Below are positions 34,601 to 48,005 of a DNA stretch of 64,000 nucleotides, piece by piece. This stretch comes from Gigaspora margarita (Eukaryota; Glomeromycota; Glomeromycetes; Diversisporales; Gigasporaceae). Location of the stretch: NCBI GenBank assembly GCA_009809945.1, contig WTPW01000561.1, positions 144,592 through 208,591 on the forward strand, in the 5' to 3' direction. The number at the start of each line of letters is the position of its first letter. Position 1 is the first letter of the stretch. The notes beneath the pieces were generated by a model, which was not told the origin of the DNA, did no database searches, and saw nothing but the letters and a program-made list of their open reading frames with translations. The position numbers and the translations under genes are program-made.

Positions 34601-34779
34601 GCTTATTTATCAAAAATACATCATCCTCAAACCACAACCAATCAAATCATATAAAGGGTCATTTGCATGAATGGTCATAAGAAAAATACTTTATATGCAC
34701 AAACATGCAAGGTTAGCCAATCATATCGTATAAAGGGTACATTTGCATGAACGGCCATAATTTTATATTAGTTGGATGG
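34601..34779. repeat. Short direct repeat before the satellite
   Basis: Two copies of about 45 bases (ccaatca-atc(a/g)tataaaggg, catttgcatgaa(t/c)gg(t/c)cata) lie at about 34637-34680 and 34713-34759. Confidence 0.6.
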
Positions 34780-37700
34780 AAAAATAGCAAAACAAGTTCA
34801 CAAAACAAGTTCATAATTACTTATTTACAATTATGACAATTCATTTCATTCGCATTAATCATTTCATTTAGTGAGTGAGTATAAAAAACATTTAATAATT
34901 TTACTACATAAAAATAGCAAAACAAGTTCACAAAACCAGTTCATAATTACTTTTTACCATTATGCACAATTCATTTCATTTGCATTAACCATTTCATTCA
35001 GCGAGTGAGTATAAAGAACATTTAATAAGTTTACAAAACAAGAATATAAATACTTATTTACCATTACGTACAATTCATTTCATTCATATTAATTATTTNA
35101 TTTAGTGAGTGAGTATAAAGAATATTTATTAATTTTACGAAGTAAAAACTGCAAAACAAGTTCACTAAACAAGAAAATAAATACTTATTTACAATTCATT
35201 TCATTCACATGAATCATTTTGTTCAGCTAGTGAATATAAAGAACATTTAATAATTTTATGAATAAAAACTGCAAAACAAGCTCACAAAACAAGAAAATAA
35301 ATACTTATTTACCATTACATACAATTTATTTCATTCACATTAACCATTTCATTTAGCAAGTAAGTATAAAGAACATTTTTAATTTTACGAAATAAAAACT
35401 GAAAAACAAGTTCACAAAACAAGAAAATAAATACTTATTTACCATTACATACAATTCATTTTATTCACATTAATTAAGTCTGTGAGTACTAAGAATGTTT
35501 AATAATTTTATAAAATAAAAACTGCAAAACAAGTTTACAAAACAAGAAAATAAATACTTATTTACCATTACATACAATTTGTTTCAGTCAATTAATCATT
35601 TCATTCAGCGAGTGAGTATAAAGAACATTTAATAATCTTATGAAGTAAAAACTGTAAAACAAGTTCACAAAACAAGAAATAAATGCTTATTTACCATTAT
35701 ATACTCATTTCATTGGCATTAATCATTTCATTCAGCGAGTGAGTGTTAAGAACATTTAATAATTTTGCAAAACAAAAACTGCAAAATAAGTTTACAAAAC
35801 AAGAATATAAATACTTATTTACCATTATGTACTCATTTCATTTGCATTAATCATTTCATTCAGCAAGTGAGTATAAAGAACATTTAATAAGCAAAACAAG
35901 AATATAAATACTTATTTACCATTACATACAATTTATTTCATTCACATTAATTATTTCATTTAGTAAGTGTGTATAAAAAATATTTATTAATTTTACGAAG
36001 TAAATACTGCAAAACAAGTACACTAAACAAGAAAATAAATACTTATTTACCATTACATACAATCCATTTTGTTCGCATTAATCATATCATTCAGGCTAGT
36101 GGGTATAAAGAACATTTAATAATTTTACAAATAAAAACTGCAAAACAAGCTCACAAAACAAGAAAATAAATGCTTATTTACTATTGCATACAATTCATTT
36201 CATTCACATTAACCATTTCTTTCAGCAAGTGAGTATAAAGAACATTTAATAATTTTACAAAATAAAAACTGAAAACCAAGTTCACAAAACAAGAAAAAAT
36301 ACTTATTTACTATTATGTACAATTCATTTCATTTGCATTAATTAAGTTTGTGAGTACAAAGAACGTTTAATAATTTATAAAATAAAAACTGCAAAACAAG
36401 TTCACAAAACAAGAAAATAAATACTTATTTACCATAATGTACAATTTATTTCATTCAATTAATCATTTCATTCAGTGAGCGAGTATAAAGAACATTTAAT
36501 AATCATACAAAGAAAACTGTAAAACAAGTTCACAAAACAAGAAAATATATGTTTTTACCATTACATGTTCATTTCATTAGCATTGATCATTTCATTCAGT
36601 GAGTGAGTATAAAGAATATTTGATATTTTTACAAAACAAAAACTGCAAAATAAGTTTACAAAACAAGAATGTACTCATTTCATTTGCATTAATCATTTCA
36701 TTCAGCAAGTGAGCATAAAGAACATTTAATAAGTTTACAAAACAAGAATATAAATACTTATTTAACATTANNTACAATTCATTTCATTCGCATTAATTAT
36801 TTCATTTAGTGAGTGAGTATAAAGAATATTTATTAATTTTACAAAGTAAAAACTGCAAAACAAGTCCACTAAACAAGAAAATAAGTACTTATTTACAATT
36901 CATTTCATTTGCATGAATCATTTCGTTTAGCTAGTGAGTATAAAAAATATTTAATAATTTTATGAATAAAAACTGCAAAACAAGCTCACAAAACAAAAAA
37001 ATAAATGCTTATTTACCATTGCGTACAATTCATTTCATTCATATTAATCATTTCATTCAGCGAGTATAAAGAACATTTAATAATTTTATGAAATAAAAAC
37101 TGAAAAACAAGTTCACAAAACAAGAAAATAATACTTATTTACCATTATGTACAATTCATTTTATTTGCATTAATTAAGTCTGTGAGTACAAAGAATGTTA
37201 AATAATTTTATTAAATAAAAACTGCAAAACAAGTTCACAAAATAAGAAAATAAATACTTATTTACCATTACATACAATTTATTTCATTCAATTAATCATT
37301 TCATTCAGTGGGTGAATATAAAGAACATTTAATAATCTTACAAAGTAATAACTTTAAAACAAGTTAACAAAACAAAAAAATGAATGCTTATTTACAATTA
37401 TGTAATTATTTTATTGGCATTAANCATTTNATTTAGNGAGTAAGTGTAAAGAACATTTAATAATTTTACAAAACAAAAACTGCAAAATAAGTTTACAAAA
37501 CAATAATATAATTACTTATTTACTATTATGCACTCATTTCATTCACATTAATTATTTCATTCAGTGAGTGAGATAAAGAACATTTAATAAGTTTACAAAA
37601 CAAGAAAATAAATGCTTATTTACCATTATGTACTCATTTCATTGGCATTAATCATTTCATTCAGCGAGTGAGTATAAAAAACATTTAATGATTTTACGAA

Positions 37701-38520
37701 CCAAAAACTGCAAAGTAAGTTTACAAAACAAGAATATAAACCATTATATACTCATTTCATTCAGTGAGTGAGTATAAAGAACATTTAATAAGTATACAAA
37801 ACAAGAATATAAATACTTATTTACTATTAAGTACAATTCATTTCATTCACATTAATTATTTCATTTGTGATTGAGTATAAAGAATATTTATTAATTTTAT
37901 GAAGTAAAAACTGCAAAACAAGTTCACTAAACAAGAAAATAAATACTTATTTACCGTTATGTACAATTCATTTCATTCACATTAATCATTTCATTCAGCA
38001 AGTGAGTATAAAGAATATTTAATAATTTTATGAATAAAAACTGCAAAACAAGCTCACAAAACAAAAAAATAAATGCTTATTTATTATTGTGTACAATTTA
38101 TTTTATTCACATTAATCATTTCATTTAGCAAGTGAGTATAAAGAACATTTAATAATTTTACAAAATAAAAACTGAAAAAAAGTTTAAAAAACAAAAAAAT
38201 AAATACTTATTTACCATTATGTACAATTATTTTATTTGCATTAATTTAGTCTAAATAAAAACTGTAAAACAAGTCACAAAACAAGAAAATAAATGCTTAT
38301 TTACTATTACATACTCATTTCATTTGCATAATTATTTTATTCAGCTAGTGAGCATAAAGAATATTTAATAATTTTACAAAACAAAAACTGCAAAATAAGT
38401 TTACAAAACAATAATATAAATACTTATTTAACATTACATACAATTCATTTTATTCACATTAATTATTTCATTCTGCAAGTGAGTATAAAGAACATTTAAT
38501 TGTATGAAATAAAAACTGCA
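34780..38520. repeat. Satellite array, about 126-bp unit, roughly 30 copies
   Basis: Diverged tandem units share ordered landmarks: aaaactgcaaaacaagttca, aaataaatacttatttacca, ttcatttcattcacattaat, cattcagcgagtgagtataa and agaacatttaataatttta. Three successive cagcgagtgag sites are 127-128 bases apart. Some units are shortened. Scattered N bases occur inside. No coding frame runs along it. Confidence 0.93.
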
Positions 38521-38689
38521 AAACAGGTTTGCAAAAAAAAATATATTTATTTATCATATGTTTCTTATGTAACAACTTGTGCTTTTTTGAATGCTTATTC
38601 GCATGGGTATATATTTTCATATATACCTGTGCAAATGAACTATATTTTATAAAAGGCAAAACATAATTTAGCTTTACTTTCATTAAATG

Positions 38690-39070
38690 AAGACTAAGAT
38701 TTAGTTGGATAGTTTTAAAATTCTTATGGTTGGTAGTTTTAAAATTCTTACAGTGAGTGAAGACACTGTTTGGTTTGTTGATATTTTTTTCAAATTCTTA
38801 TAGCAGAGTGAAGACTTTATTTTGTTGGGTTATTTTTAAGATCCTAATACTATATTTCATTTGAATATTTTTAAAATTCTCATAGATGATGAAAAACTTT
38901 TTAGTCAGGTTATTTTAAAACTTTTTAGTTGAGAGAAGATTATATTGATCAAATGATTTTAAAGTTTTTATAACTGTGCAAGGACTATATTTGTTAGATT
39001 ATTTTAAAATTTTCATAGCTGTTGAAGACTATATTAGGTAATTTTTAAAATTCACACAATGGAAAATTAT
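38690..39070. repeat. Degenerate tandem repeat, about 50-60-bp unit
   Basis: Roughly seven diverged units of the form gaagactatatt...gttattttaaaattcttatag. It interrupts the satellite array. The rest of 38521-39450 shows no gene. Confidence 0.55.
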
Positions 39071-39454
39071 AAATTTTTAAGTTTTAGCCAAAAAATTAAT
39101 GGGTCAGAAAACATTTTTAAAGTTCTTATAATCTTGAATTCAAATTTGAAACTATTTTATTTCATTTAAAGTTGTTAAAATTTTCAAAAATAATAAATAT
39201 GTTTATATAAAATAGTTCATCAAATTGGTTCTATATGTTAAAGACTTTTTATTGAAACTGATTTACAAAGTTGTTTAGAAGTTTTTTTTTCATAGTTGCA
39301 ACTAATAAAAACATCGTAATTGTTGCTCAATATTTAAAAGAGAAAAAAATAAAGTTGGGATAATTAGGATAAAGTTTTATGAACCAATGAAAATAATAGN
39401 NACATAAAAAGTTTAAAGAGNNACACATGGGCAGATTGTCATGTCAGACCCATA

Positions 39455-39845
39455 TAATTTACTGTACTCATTTCATTTGCATTAATCATTTTATTCAATG
39501 AGTGAATATAAAGAACCTTAATAATTTTATGAAACAAAAACTGCAAAATAAGTTTACAAACCAAGAATGTAAATACTTGTTTACCATTGTGCACAATTCA
39601 TTTTATTCACATTATTTATTTCATTTAGTGAGTGAGTACAAAGAATATTTAATAATTTTACAAAATAAAAACTGCAAAACAAGTTCACAAAACAAAAAAT
39701 ATTTCATCTGCATTAATTATTATATTCAGTGAGTGAATATAAAGAATATTTAATAATTTTATGAAATAAAACTGTAAATAAGTTAACAAAACAAGAAAAT
39801 AAATGCTTATTTACCATTACGTACAATTTATTAGTTTAGTCAGTA
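39455..39845. repeat. Second block of the 126-bp satellite, about 3 copies
   Basis: Same unit as 34780-38520 (gtgagtacaaagaatattta, aaaactgcaaaacaagttca). It is separated from the main array by about 930 bases of other sequence, so an insertion or local loss split one array. Confidence 0.85.
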
Positions 39846-40427
39846 AATATAGAACTATTTATATTCTATATGAAGGTTAAAACTGCAGATGCAAAATCAA
39901 TTATATATTTTATTAGAAATTCTAAATATAAAAAATGTGCGCATTGTAATAAACTCAACCTGCATAGTGTCTATCATGCGAATCTGATATAGCAACAAGG
40001 TGGACAATTAGAAATAAGAATATTGATAATATGTTCCAACTTAGAGCTATAAAATATGAAGATGTGATTGAATAGATCCCAATTGATAGATTAAAGGTGG
40101 ATTTGTTACTGTATATTAGCCAACCTAGTTCTTTATATGAAATTTTATAAAAATTTTTATTACTTTTTATTTATACAATGAACATTTACAATAATTAATA
40201 TTATTAATAGTTGTATAGATTTTTATTATTTGGTCATATAATTTTGTTTTTTTTAATTTTCACCAATTTAGAAATAAAGTACATCATTTAAAATTAAGAA
40301 CTTAAGTTGATTTGAAATGGACCTAACTTGTGAAATAATGCAGAACATATGCACTTAGAAGTTTCAACTATAGGACCCTTTTAGCAGTTCATGCTTTTTT
40401 TAGCAGTATGGTATTTTGTAATGTGTA
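39846..40427. other. Intergenic DNA without recognised features
   Basis: AT-rich. No supported gene or element. Confidence 0.45.
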
Positions 40428-41043
40428 AGGCCATTCAAAGTTAATTTTCAGTTAAAATACTCCTCCATTTCCCCTTTGATGCCTCTGGTAAAATGAATAT
40501 ATAAAAGAAGTAAAAATTAAAAAATAAAAATATTGTATAACTATAAAAATAATGCAAAGGGTATGGTTTTGAAATTTGGTCCAAATTAAGCTTAATTAAA
40601 ACTGTAATTTAAAACAACTCCTTATGTGTTATTTCATGGTTATATGACAAATATAAAATAAAAAATAATTTAAAATAAAAAAAAATAATTTAAAAAAAAT
40701 TATTAAAATAAAAAATAATATTAAACTGAATTAAAACAAAAAAAAACAAAAAATAAAATAAAATAAAATAAAAAATATCAAGAACAAAAATTAAATAATA
40801 AAAAATCCAACATTTTAGTTTATATTTGGCTGTTTACACATATGTTTCAGTTTATATTGAAAAGATTAAAAAAAAAAGAGCTTCTGAAGTGTTTTTTTAT
40901 TCAATTGTGAAGATCTAGATAAGTAAAAAGAAATATTTAAATTAACATATAACTTTTATGGAAATAATAATTATTCAAATCAATACATTTTATATTAATT
41001 TTAAGCAATTTGATTAGCTAAAAATTAACTTCAAACAGCCCTC
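40428..41043. mobile_element. MITE of the aggcc...caaa family, member 3
   Basis: The left end aaggccattcaaagttaatt and the inverse of the right end gagggctgtttgaagttaat correspond through about 26 bases. TIR sequence is shared with 10758-11009 and 24401-24764. The interior is A-rich (aaaataaaataaaataaaat at about 40750) and non-coding. About 616 bp. Confidence 0.6.
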
Positions 41044-41145
41044 ATATATGATTATTTATGTTTGCAAGCTTTTTTATAACCTTGTATGATAAATAACAAA
41101 ATTTTTAAAAAAAATTATTATATAAAGTAGAAAATAACTAATGTT

Positions 41146-41430
41146 CACCACAGGTACCATAATTATCACCTGTAATTTAAATAAATAAATAGAAGTAAAC
41201 AATTTTTATTAAATAAAAGTTAAATTTTTTTAATATTAGCTTTATATATAGTAAAATTTAGCAAGTAATTTTTTTATGCATAAAAAAAAGTAGTTTTATA
41301 GGCACATTTTTAGGTTAGAAGCAATTTTAACAATTTTTAAAATTTTCTTTGTTTTTGTTATACAAAAATTAATTTACATGTTACACCTGATCCTGAATTT
41401 TAATTTGATAATCACCTGTGGTATAAATTA
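41146..41430. mobile_element. Possible MITE (accacaggt TIR)
   Basis: caccacaggtaccataatta at the left and, inverted, taccacaggtgattatcaaa at the right. The subterminal gttacacctgat is shared with about 1280 in the window. No coding capacity. Ends are only partly conserved. Confidence 0.45.
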
Positions 41431-41939
41431 GAAATATTCTATAAAGTAGGTATAAAATATTGTAAGTTATTTTTATAAAGAATTTTTGAAAATTTTGCTA
41501 TAAGAACTGTCAGTTAATTATAGTATATATGATTATTTATTCATTTTTTATTCTATAAAAAAAATATTCTTGCATATAAAAATTAAAAAACTATAATAAC
41601 AAATAATTACAACTTGCTCATGCTATATTGAAAATCAAGAGAATGCCATATATATTTTTCTGGTTAAAATTAATAATTTCATAATTCGAAACTCTATTAT
41701 ATCAGAATTTTACCATAATAAGAATGAGCTATCTTTTATTGGTTCAAACTTGATTGCCGTTTTAATTTATATTGATTGATTATTGTTTTATATCTATTGC
41801 TAACATTTATTCAAATACAAATATTACTTACTATACAATTATATGATTGTATATTCATATGTTCATTATTTATCAACTGCATTTATAAAAAATATTATAA
41901 TACATATATAGCTAGCTCCCTTTGAATGTATCAAGTGCC

Positions 41940-44900
41940 TTGTTAGTAGATAAAAATGTTGTAACTAATTTTATCAAATCTGACACACTTCTAATAAGAA
42001 CAGGAGAAGAAAAATTAGGACTTTCACCATCAACTGCGATATTGTAATTCGGAAGTATTGACCTCTACTATAGTATTTACTTATTCGTTTAAAATTTTAA
42101 GCATTTTTAAATTGTGGTTCTATTACAATAAATGCAGGTGGCAAATAGACATATCTTATAAAACATAAATATATATGCGTATACTGTACTGAACAGTTCA
42201 TAAATATTATTTATATATATATTATAAATGCAAAAATTCTATCCTTAACATATTAGCATTACTAATCCTAATGGGGCAAGAAAAGTTTTATTTGCATACA
42301 TTCTTGATAAGGATTTAAAAATAATTTTCTAAACTAGAACAAATGGTTTTTGGAGGTATTATTTAACTTAATCATCAAAATCCACCAAAACAATATTTTT
42401 GATTTTTGCGTCAAAAAAGAAAAATCACAGAAATAACGAACGATTGTGTATTTTATAATACATGTTCAACTTTTTGAATCGTAATAACCCAGTAAATCTA
42501 CCAAGCTACTATTTTTTTTCACAATGGTATACTATAAAACAGTAATGATGTTTATTGATACCATGGAAACAGGTGTTATATGTGGATATATTATATGAAA
42601 AATATTAAATTAGAAAAATAAAAAAACGCCTCTTCGTAGTTTGCAATCAAAATTTCAAAATTTAAATACGCTGTATATCACTAAATAATTTATGTGCTTC
42701 TGATATGAACATTTGAGATCGAATGAATCTTTTTTTTTTTTTTTATGCATCCTGGAACCCACACAAAACTCTTTCTGGAAATTTATTTTGCCTATTGTTT
42801 GGACTTAAGTTCCTTCGTTCTACTCCAAAAATTAATATAGTAATCATCTAGAATTATGAATTAATGCTACTAGAATTGTATATCAAATGTACGAATTAGA
42901 ATTATTCAATCGTCAAAACTTGCAATTTACTATCGATTTGGTTTGTATTTATCAATTTACTAGAATAATAATAATTCGGATGTTTTGGTTCAATCGATTC
43001 TGGTTTAATTTTATCAGCTTCTAAGATTTGATTCATAATATCGTTATCATCTTGGTTCATTTCATCTAACCAATGACACACCTTATTAACAATCATAGCA
43101 GCAGTTGGTCGCTTATCAGGATCATTATCCATACAACTATTAGCTAATCTAACATAAAATTCCGGAGCATGAGTACATTCAGGTCTTGTTCCATTAATAA
43201 TCTTAAATTGAAGATTAGTATCAAACGGAATTCCATCAAAAGCTCTTCTTCCCATTGATATTTCAGTCATCATGATCCCAAGACTGTAAATATCTGATGA
43301 TTTCGTATATGATTGACCTAGTAAAACTTCAGGTGCTATATAAGTCATAACTCCGTAAACTTTTCCTTCTTTTTTTCCTCCTGAAAGACCAAGATCTGTG
43401 ATGTAAGCACTATCTAGCTCACTTTGCAAAATGTTTCCAGTATGTAAATCACCATGAACAAGTTCCTGAGAATGAATCGATTCGAGATCTGAAGCTATAC
43501 AGTACAAAATATTTAATTTATCTTTCCAACTCATTTTTGATATTTGCTCAAGATTCTGACTTAATGATCCTTTTCTCGCATATCGCATTGCGATGATATA
43601 ATCATTATTTTTCGATACACCATAACATTCTAAAAAAGATGGATTCTCATAGCCAATTTCACAATAATTCTTCAACTCATTAACAAAGTCTTTAGTATTA
43701 TAGCACGATCCACGAATCTCTTTGAGTGCAACAGGTACAGAATTATTATTAATTCTATCAAACCAAATTGCATAATATACTGTTGCAAAGCCACCTTTTC
43801 CAATTTCTTTTATATCTTTAAAATCACAGTAATCAATCCAAGATAATTTATATTTATCATCATCTAGTACGTTTTTAAGGCCAGGATCAATTTCAATTGA
43901 TTTATTAATTTTACTAGTTTTTAAAAGATTTTTGTATTTTCTAAACCAATGATTTGCACTCTGAATATCTCTCTGTACTCCGATACCGTTACGATAGTAA
44001 AAAGCAACATTATTCATACTAATCATATGACCCATATCAGCAGATTTCTTAGAATATTCAAATGCTTTATTATAATCTTGTTCTACTCCGATTCCGGCAT
44101 CATAACACGCACCAACACTACACATTCCCTTAGTATGACCCATATTTGCAGATTTCATATAATATTTGAATGCTTTATGATAATTTGTTTCGACTCCAAT
44201 TTCATAATTATAACAAACACCGACTCCAAATATTCCCTTAACATTACCCATATCTGCGGCTTTTTTGTAATATTCAAAAACTTTCTTCTCATCTTTTTCG
44301 ACTCCGATTCCATGTCGATAGCAATAACCAACATTATAAGTCGCACTTGCATTGTCTAATTCAGCAGCTTTCATATAATATTCAAAAGCTTTCTTNNNNN
44401 NNNNNNNNNNNNNNNNNNNNNNNNNNNNNNNNNNNNNNNNNNNNNNNNNNNNNNNNNNNNNNNNNNNNNNNNNNNNNNNNNNNNNNNNNNNNNNNNNNNN
44501 NNNNNNNNNNNNNNNNNNNNNNNNNNNNNNNNNNNNNNNNNNNNNNNNNNNNNNNNNNNNNNNNNNNNNNAACATTATAAATCGCTTGTGTATTTCCTAA
44601 TTCAGCAGCTTTCATATAATATTCAAAAGCTTTCTTATTTTTTTCAACTCTGATTTCATATTGATAATTATAACCGAGTTCAGGAAGTTTATTAGAATCC
44701 ATTGTTTTAAACATGAAAACAAAGTGCCCGAAAAACAAATATAGAAGTTAAATATAAAATGATTTTAATATTTACAAACTAGGATTAATGCAAGCAGTGC
44801 CACGTAGTAAAATATCATGTGCGTGCTTACAAATATTTGTGTACTGATCTTTTACTATATGTATAAGTTTGCTTTTGAGTTCAACTAAATTACAGTAACT

Positions 44901-46470
44901 GGTAACTTGAGATTTACTGATGAAATGGAATGCGGTTTTAAATACAAGATATTTACTTTAGGAAAGTTTCACAATTGTAAAATATGATTTGATATATAGA
45001 ATAATAAAAAAAATTGCACAAAATCCTATTTAATACTTCAATTGATCCTATGATGCTTTGTTTAAAAAATTTATTTATTAAATTTTGAAATTTTGCGCTA
45101 GGTCGTGTCCGTAATCCAAAGGGTGAACGTCTCATTTTTTCGAGTTTTCCATGGAAACCTTTTCACTTTAATTACTGTAAGCATTATTATCTGCTTATAC
45201 TTGTTACTTCCTTCTTTGAATGGCTTATCTTACCCCTCGCTTATATTTGACGTTAAAATTAATTTTCGGATTTTGTTTTTGTCGCAAAAGTCACAATCCG
45301 CAATGTCGTCGCGTTATGGCATGTATGCACTCACAAACTAGATAATATTTCATATTGTATCAGTCATAAAAAAAAACAATCTTTAAATAAAAAGTTTCTT
45401 CTATAAACAACTCTGCATAAAAGAAACCAATTCTATTGCATACCTAACTATAAAATAGGCTTACCTGTAAATTTTAAGAGTCTTATCATGCATAATATCG
45501 AAACTACTAGTGTAACCTGTATTTAATTTGTCTGTTTTTTAATTCACGTAAATTTAAATAAATTTTAACGCGACATGTACATAATCGTTTCTTATATCGC
45601 AAGTACTGAAAATACTGTAATAACATTTCAAATCAATTTATTATTGTTCGTTAATATCCTTCTTGAATAAAACTATGATTGTAAAATAGATATCGCCTTT
45701 AAGTCACAAATTAAGTTCATTCTTCAAGTTATTTCATTCTTATAGTTATTGAATAGAAGTTTATTTGGATTACTAAAATAAGTTAGAATTTAAATCTCAT
45801 AATCTAAACAACTTTAATGCAATGCTCCACTTATTATATTTAAAATTATATATTTCAATAAATTCTCAAAAAATAAACAAATAAAACAAACATTGTCTTC
45901 TAATACTAAAAATTCAATCACTTTCATTGGTAAAATAGTATTGAATGCAAAGATGTAACAATAGAATTCACTACGGCTATTTCGATAGCGTTTAAGAAAA
46001 TTGAATTAGACAAATGATGATAGTTTAATATGTACGAGAGAACAATTTAATGATTTTATCTGATCAAGAGTATTATAATTCCAATTAACAACAAACGGAG
46101 GTTAACATCAAATGGAGGTTTAGACATTCTTTTTTTTCATAAAGTTGCGCTTATTTACTTAAAATTTTCATTAATTGACTTGAAAAATAAACATTCAAAA
46201 TGCTTTTTCTTTTTAACTTTACACTATCATTATCGAATTATTACCTTATTACTTACGCTAAAATTTTTACAGAAATAAAAAAAGACACTTTTGGATTTTA
46301 TTCGTTTGCAGTAAATCTGAAAAAGAGAAATTTAAAATTGTTGTAGTTGTTCCTTCGTTTATTTCGAATTGCAAAAACAATAATCGTTAAGTGGTAATAA
46401 AAACAAAGGGCTTTGTTCAAGCATCAATTGCAATCAATATTTCAATTTATTGTCAGCAAACATTCATAAA
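41940..46470. repeat. Segmental duplication copy C
   Basis: Collinear with A and B. Its 5' flank matches copy A further (45000-46470 with 21500-23130) than copy B does. It lacks the two MITEs seen in copy A and so serves as their empty-site reference. Confidence 0.8.
42902..44702 (-). CDS. Sel1-repeat protein kinase (TKL-like), copy C, with an assembly gap
   Basis: The ATG at 44702-44700 (MDSNKLPELGYNYQYEIRVE) opens the same protein as copies A and B, and the stop lies at 42902. A run of 175 N (44396-44570) covers the second Sel1 repeat and puts the two halves in different frames. Because both halves align in frame with the paralogues, the gap size is probably wrong rather than the gene broken. 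The span would fit one extra 36-residue repeat. One residue is deleted in repeat 1 (VEKNKKAF). The kinase domain is complete: GKGGFATV, VALKEI, HGDLHTGN (HRD to HGD), DLGLSGG and YIAPEVL. The residue before APE differs (VMTYIAPE, against VMPYIAPE). Confidence 0.88.
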
Positions 46471-46479
46471 TTAGAGTGT

Positions 46480-47225
46480 TATCAAGCGCCTAAATCAATT
46501 GATCGGAATTAAAATTTTAAATAGTCGAGATCAAAAAAATTGATTAAGTGAATTGCCGCTTCACTTAAAAAGTCTGGAGGCGCAGATCATCTTTTTTTTC
46601 ATCAAGCTAACGTTGATTGATTAAAATTACGTATTGATAAAGTTAAAAAAGAGGCTGCTCAAGCACATTGCTTTAATGATAGATCTTCAGTGAACTTATA
46701 GTTGTCAAAAATTATTACGTCGCTTTTTATATTAGAAACTTTTATTGCTAATTAAAAAAATCCAAAGAAACCCAAAGGCATACAATGCAAATATTTATTG
46801 TCTTCTAATTTTTATATCAAATGCAGCAATTTATTTTATTTTAATTATATTTTTTATTATATTTTTTTTATTAAAAAAATTTTTTGTATCCAAATACTTC
46901 ATTATTGTTTGCGTTGGTTTTACTCAAAACTAAAGACGCAAAAAGTTGTGAATATTGTTGTTGTAACAACATATGATATTTTAAGCCCATAAAGGGAACT
47001 TGGTGTTGCCGAAGGAGTTATTAGATATTCGCCTTTTTTACGATTTGATGAAAACACGATAATAAATAATGCAAGGATAGTCTGCTCAAATAACGATCGC
47101 AATCATTATTTCGATGAATAAGGGGTTTCAGAATTTAAATGCGGGAATATCATTTTGATAAAAATTGGTGACGTACATACTTATTATCAAGTAAGCGATG
47201 GATCAATCTTATTTATATTCAATTA
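46480..47225 (+). pseudogene. Fossil coding fragments, family unknown
   Basis: The plus strand at about 46540-46700 reads ELPLHLKKSGGADHLFFHQA NVD, then a TGA where Trp would fit, then LKLRIDKVKKEAAQAHCFND. At 46930-47120 another stretch reads KVVNIVVVTTYDILSP, a stop, RELGVAEGVIRYSPFLRFDE and NARIVCSNNDRNHYFDE. Composition is coding-like and unlike the surrounding AT-rich DNA. At least three stops interrupt it. I do not recognise the family. Confidence 0.4.
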
Positions 47226-47698
47226 AAATCTGAATACGCTTATTGACATAATCTTTTTTTATTTATACTTTCTTTTACGTATTTATGCCTAAAATTTCAT
47301 ATCGATAAAGTCAAATTAAAAATATAAACAATCTTTTAAGATACTTATGAACAAATATTCAACTAGCACGAATAAGACTATTATCAAAGTCCTGGATAAG
47401 AAATTGATGAATTACTGGAAATAATGCAAGCTATAGAGTTAGATCGATATCTAACTATTCATGAAAGAACGAATAATATAATGATTGTTTCAAGTTTTTT
47501 TTGTTTAATTATAATGATTATAATTTAAGCAAATTACTAAGGTTAATAAAGAGACATTTTGGTATATAGGAAGTCTATTCGTAATCATCCTATTTTTTTA
47601 AACAATATTTTCAAGTAAAATTGGTAGAACATTTTGTTTTCTCCATATATTGCATAAATTCTACTATAATATGGACATAAGTTTACTAACTTTTCCTC

Positions 47699-47919
47699 TA
47701 TTCTTTTTCAGTTAATCTCCATCCAGACCGGTAAATTATCATCGAGTTTCATATATGTTTTTTGGTAAGTCGCCCATCGGCTATTTGCAATTTTAGCATC
47801 CATCCCAATGACTATCCTTACTGCGCTTATTTACATAATCTTTCGATTTTCAATAAACATATCCATCTCTAGTTTTTGATCTTTGGTAGTTGGCTTAAAA
47901 GTTCGCTTTGGAGGCATGT
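47699..47919 (-). pseudogene. Short decayed frame beginning MPPKRTFKPTTKDQK
   Basis: An ATG at about 47919 opens 28 codons (lysine-rich start, then LEMDMFIENRKIM) to a TAA. After it, in another frame, come MDAKIANSRWATYQKTYMKL and DDNLPVWMEIN. Coding-like but unrecognised; may be the end of a gene or a transposon protein. Confidence 0.3.
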
Positions 47920-48005
47920 TAAAAAGATATATATTTTAAAAGATATAAATTGTAAATTTAAATTTGAGATCAATCTGTTTCTTTTATATCTCATGTCAAT
48001 CCCTA

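Noticed and set aside
34432..34680. Open frame with LLLVTSSLNGFSYPSFIFDI and its relative at 45105-45341
   Set aside because: Both lie in the duplicated 5' flank of the kinase genes. Similarity is explained by segmental duplication, and copy A has stops in this frame.
34780..39845. Satellite considered as a CRISPR array
   Set aside because: Units are long, diverged along their whole length, lack identical short repeats with unique spacers, and the genome is eukaryotic.
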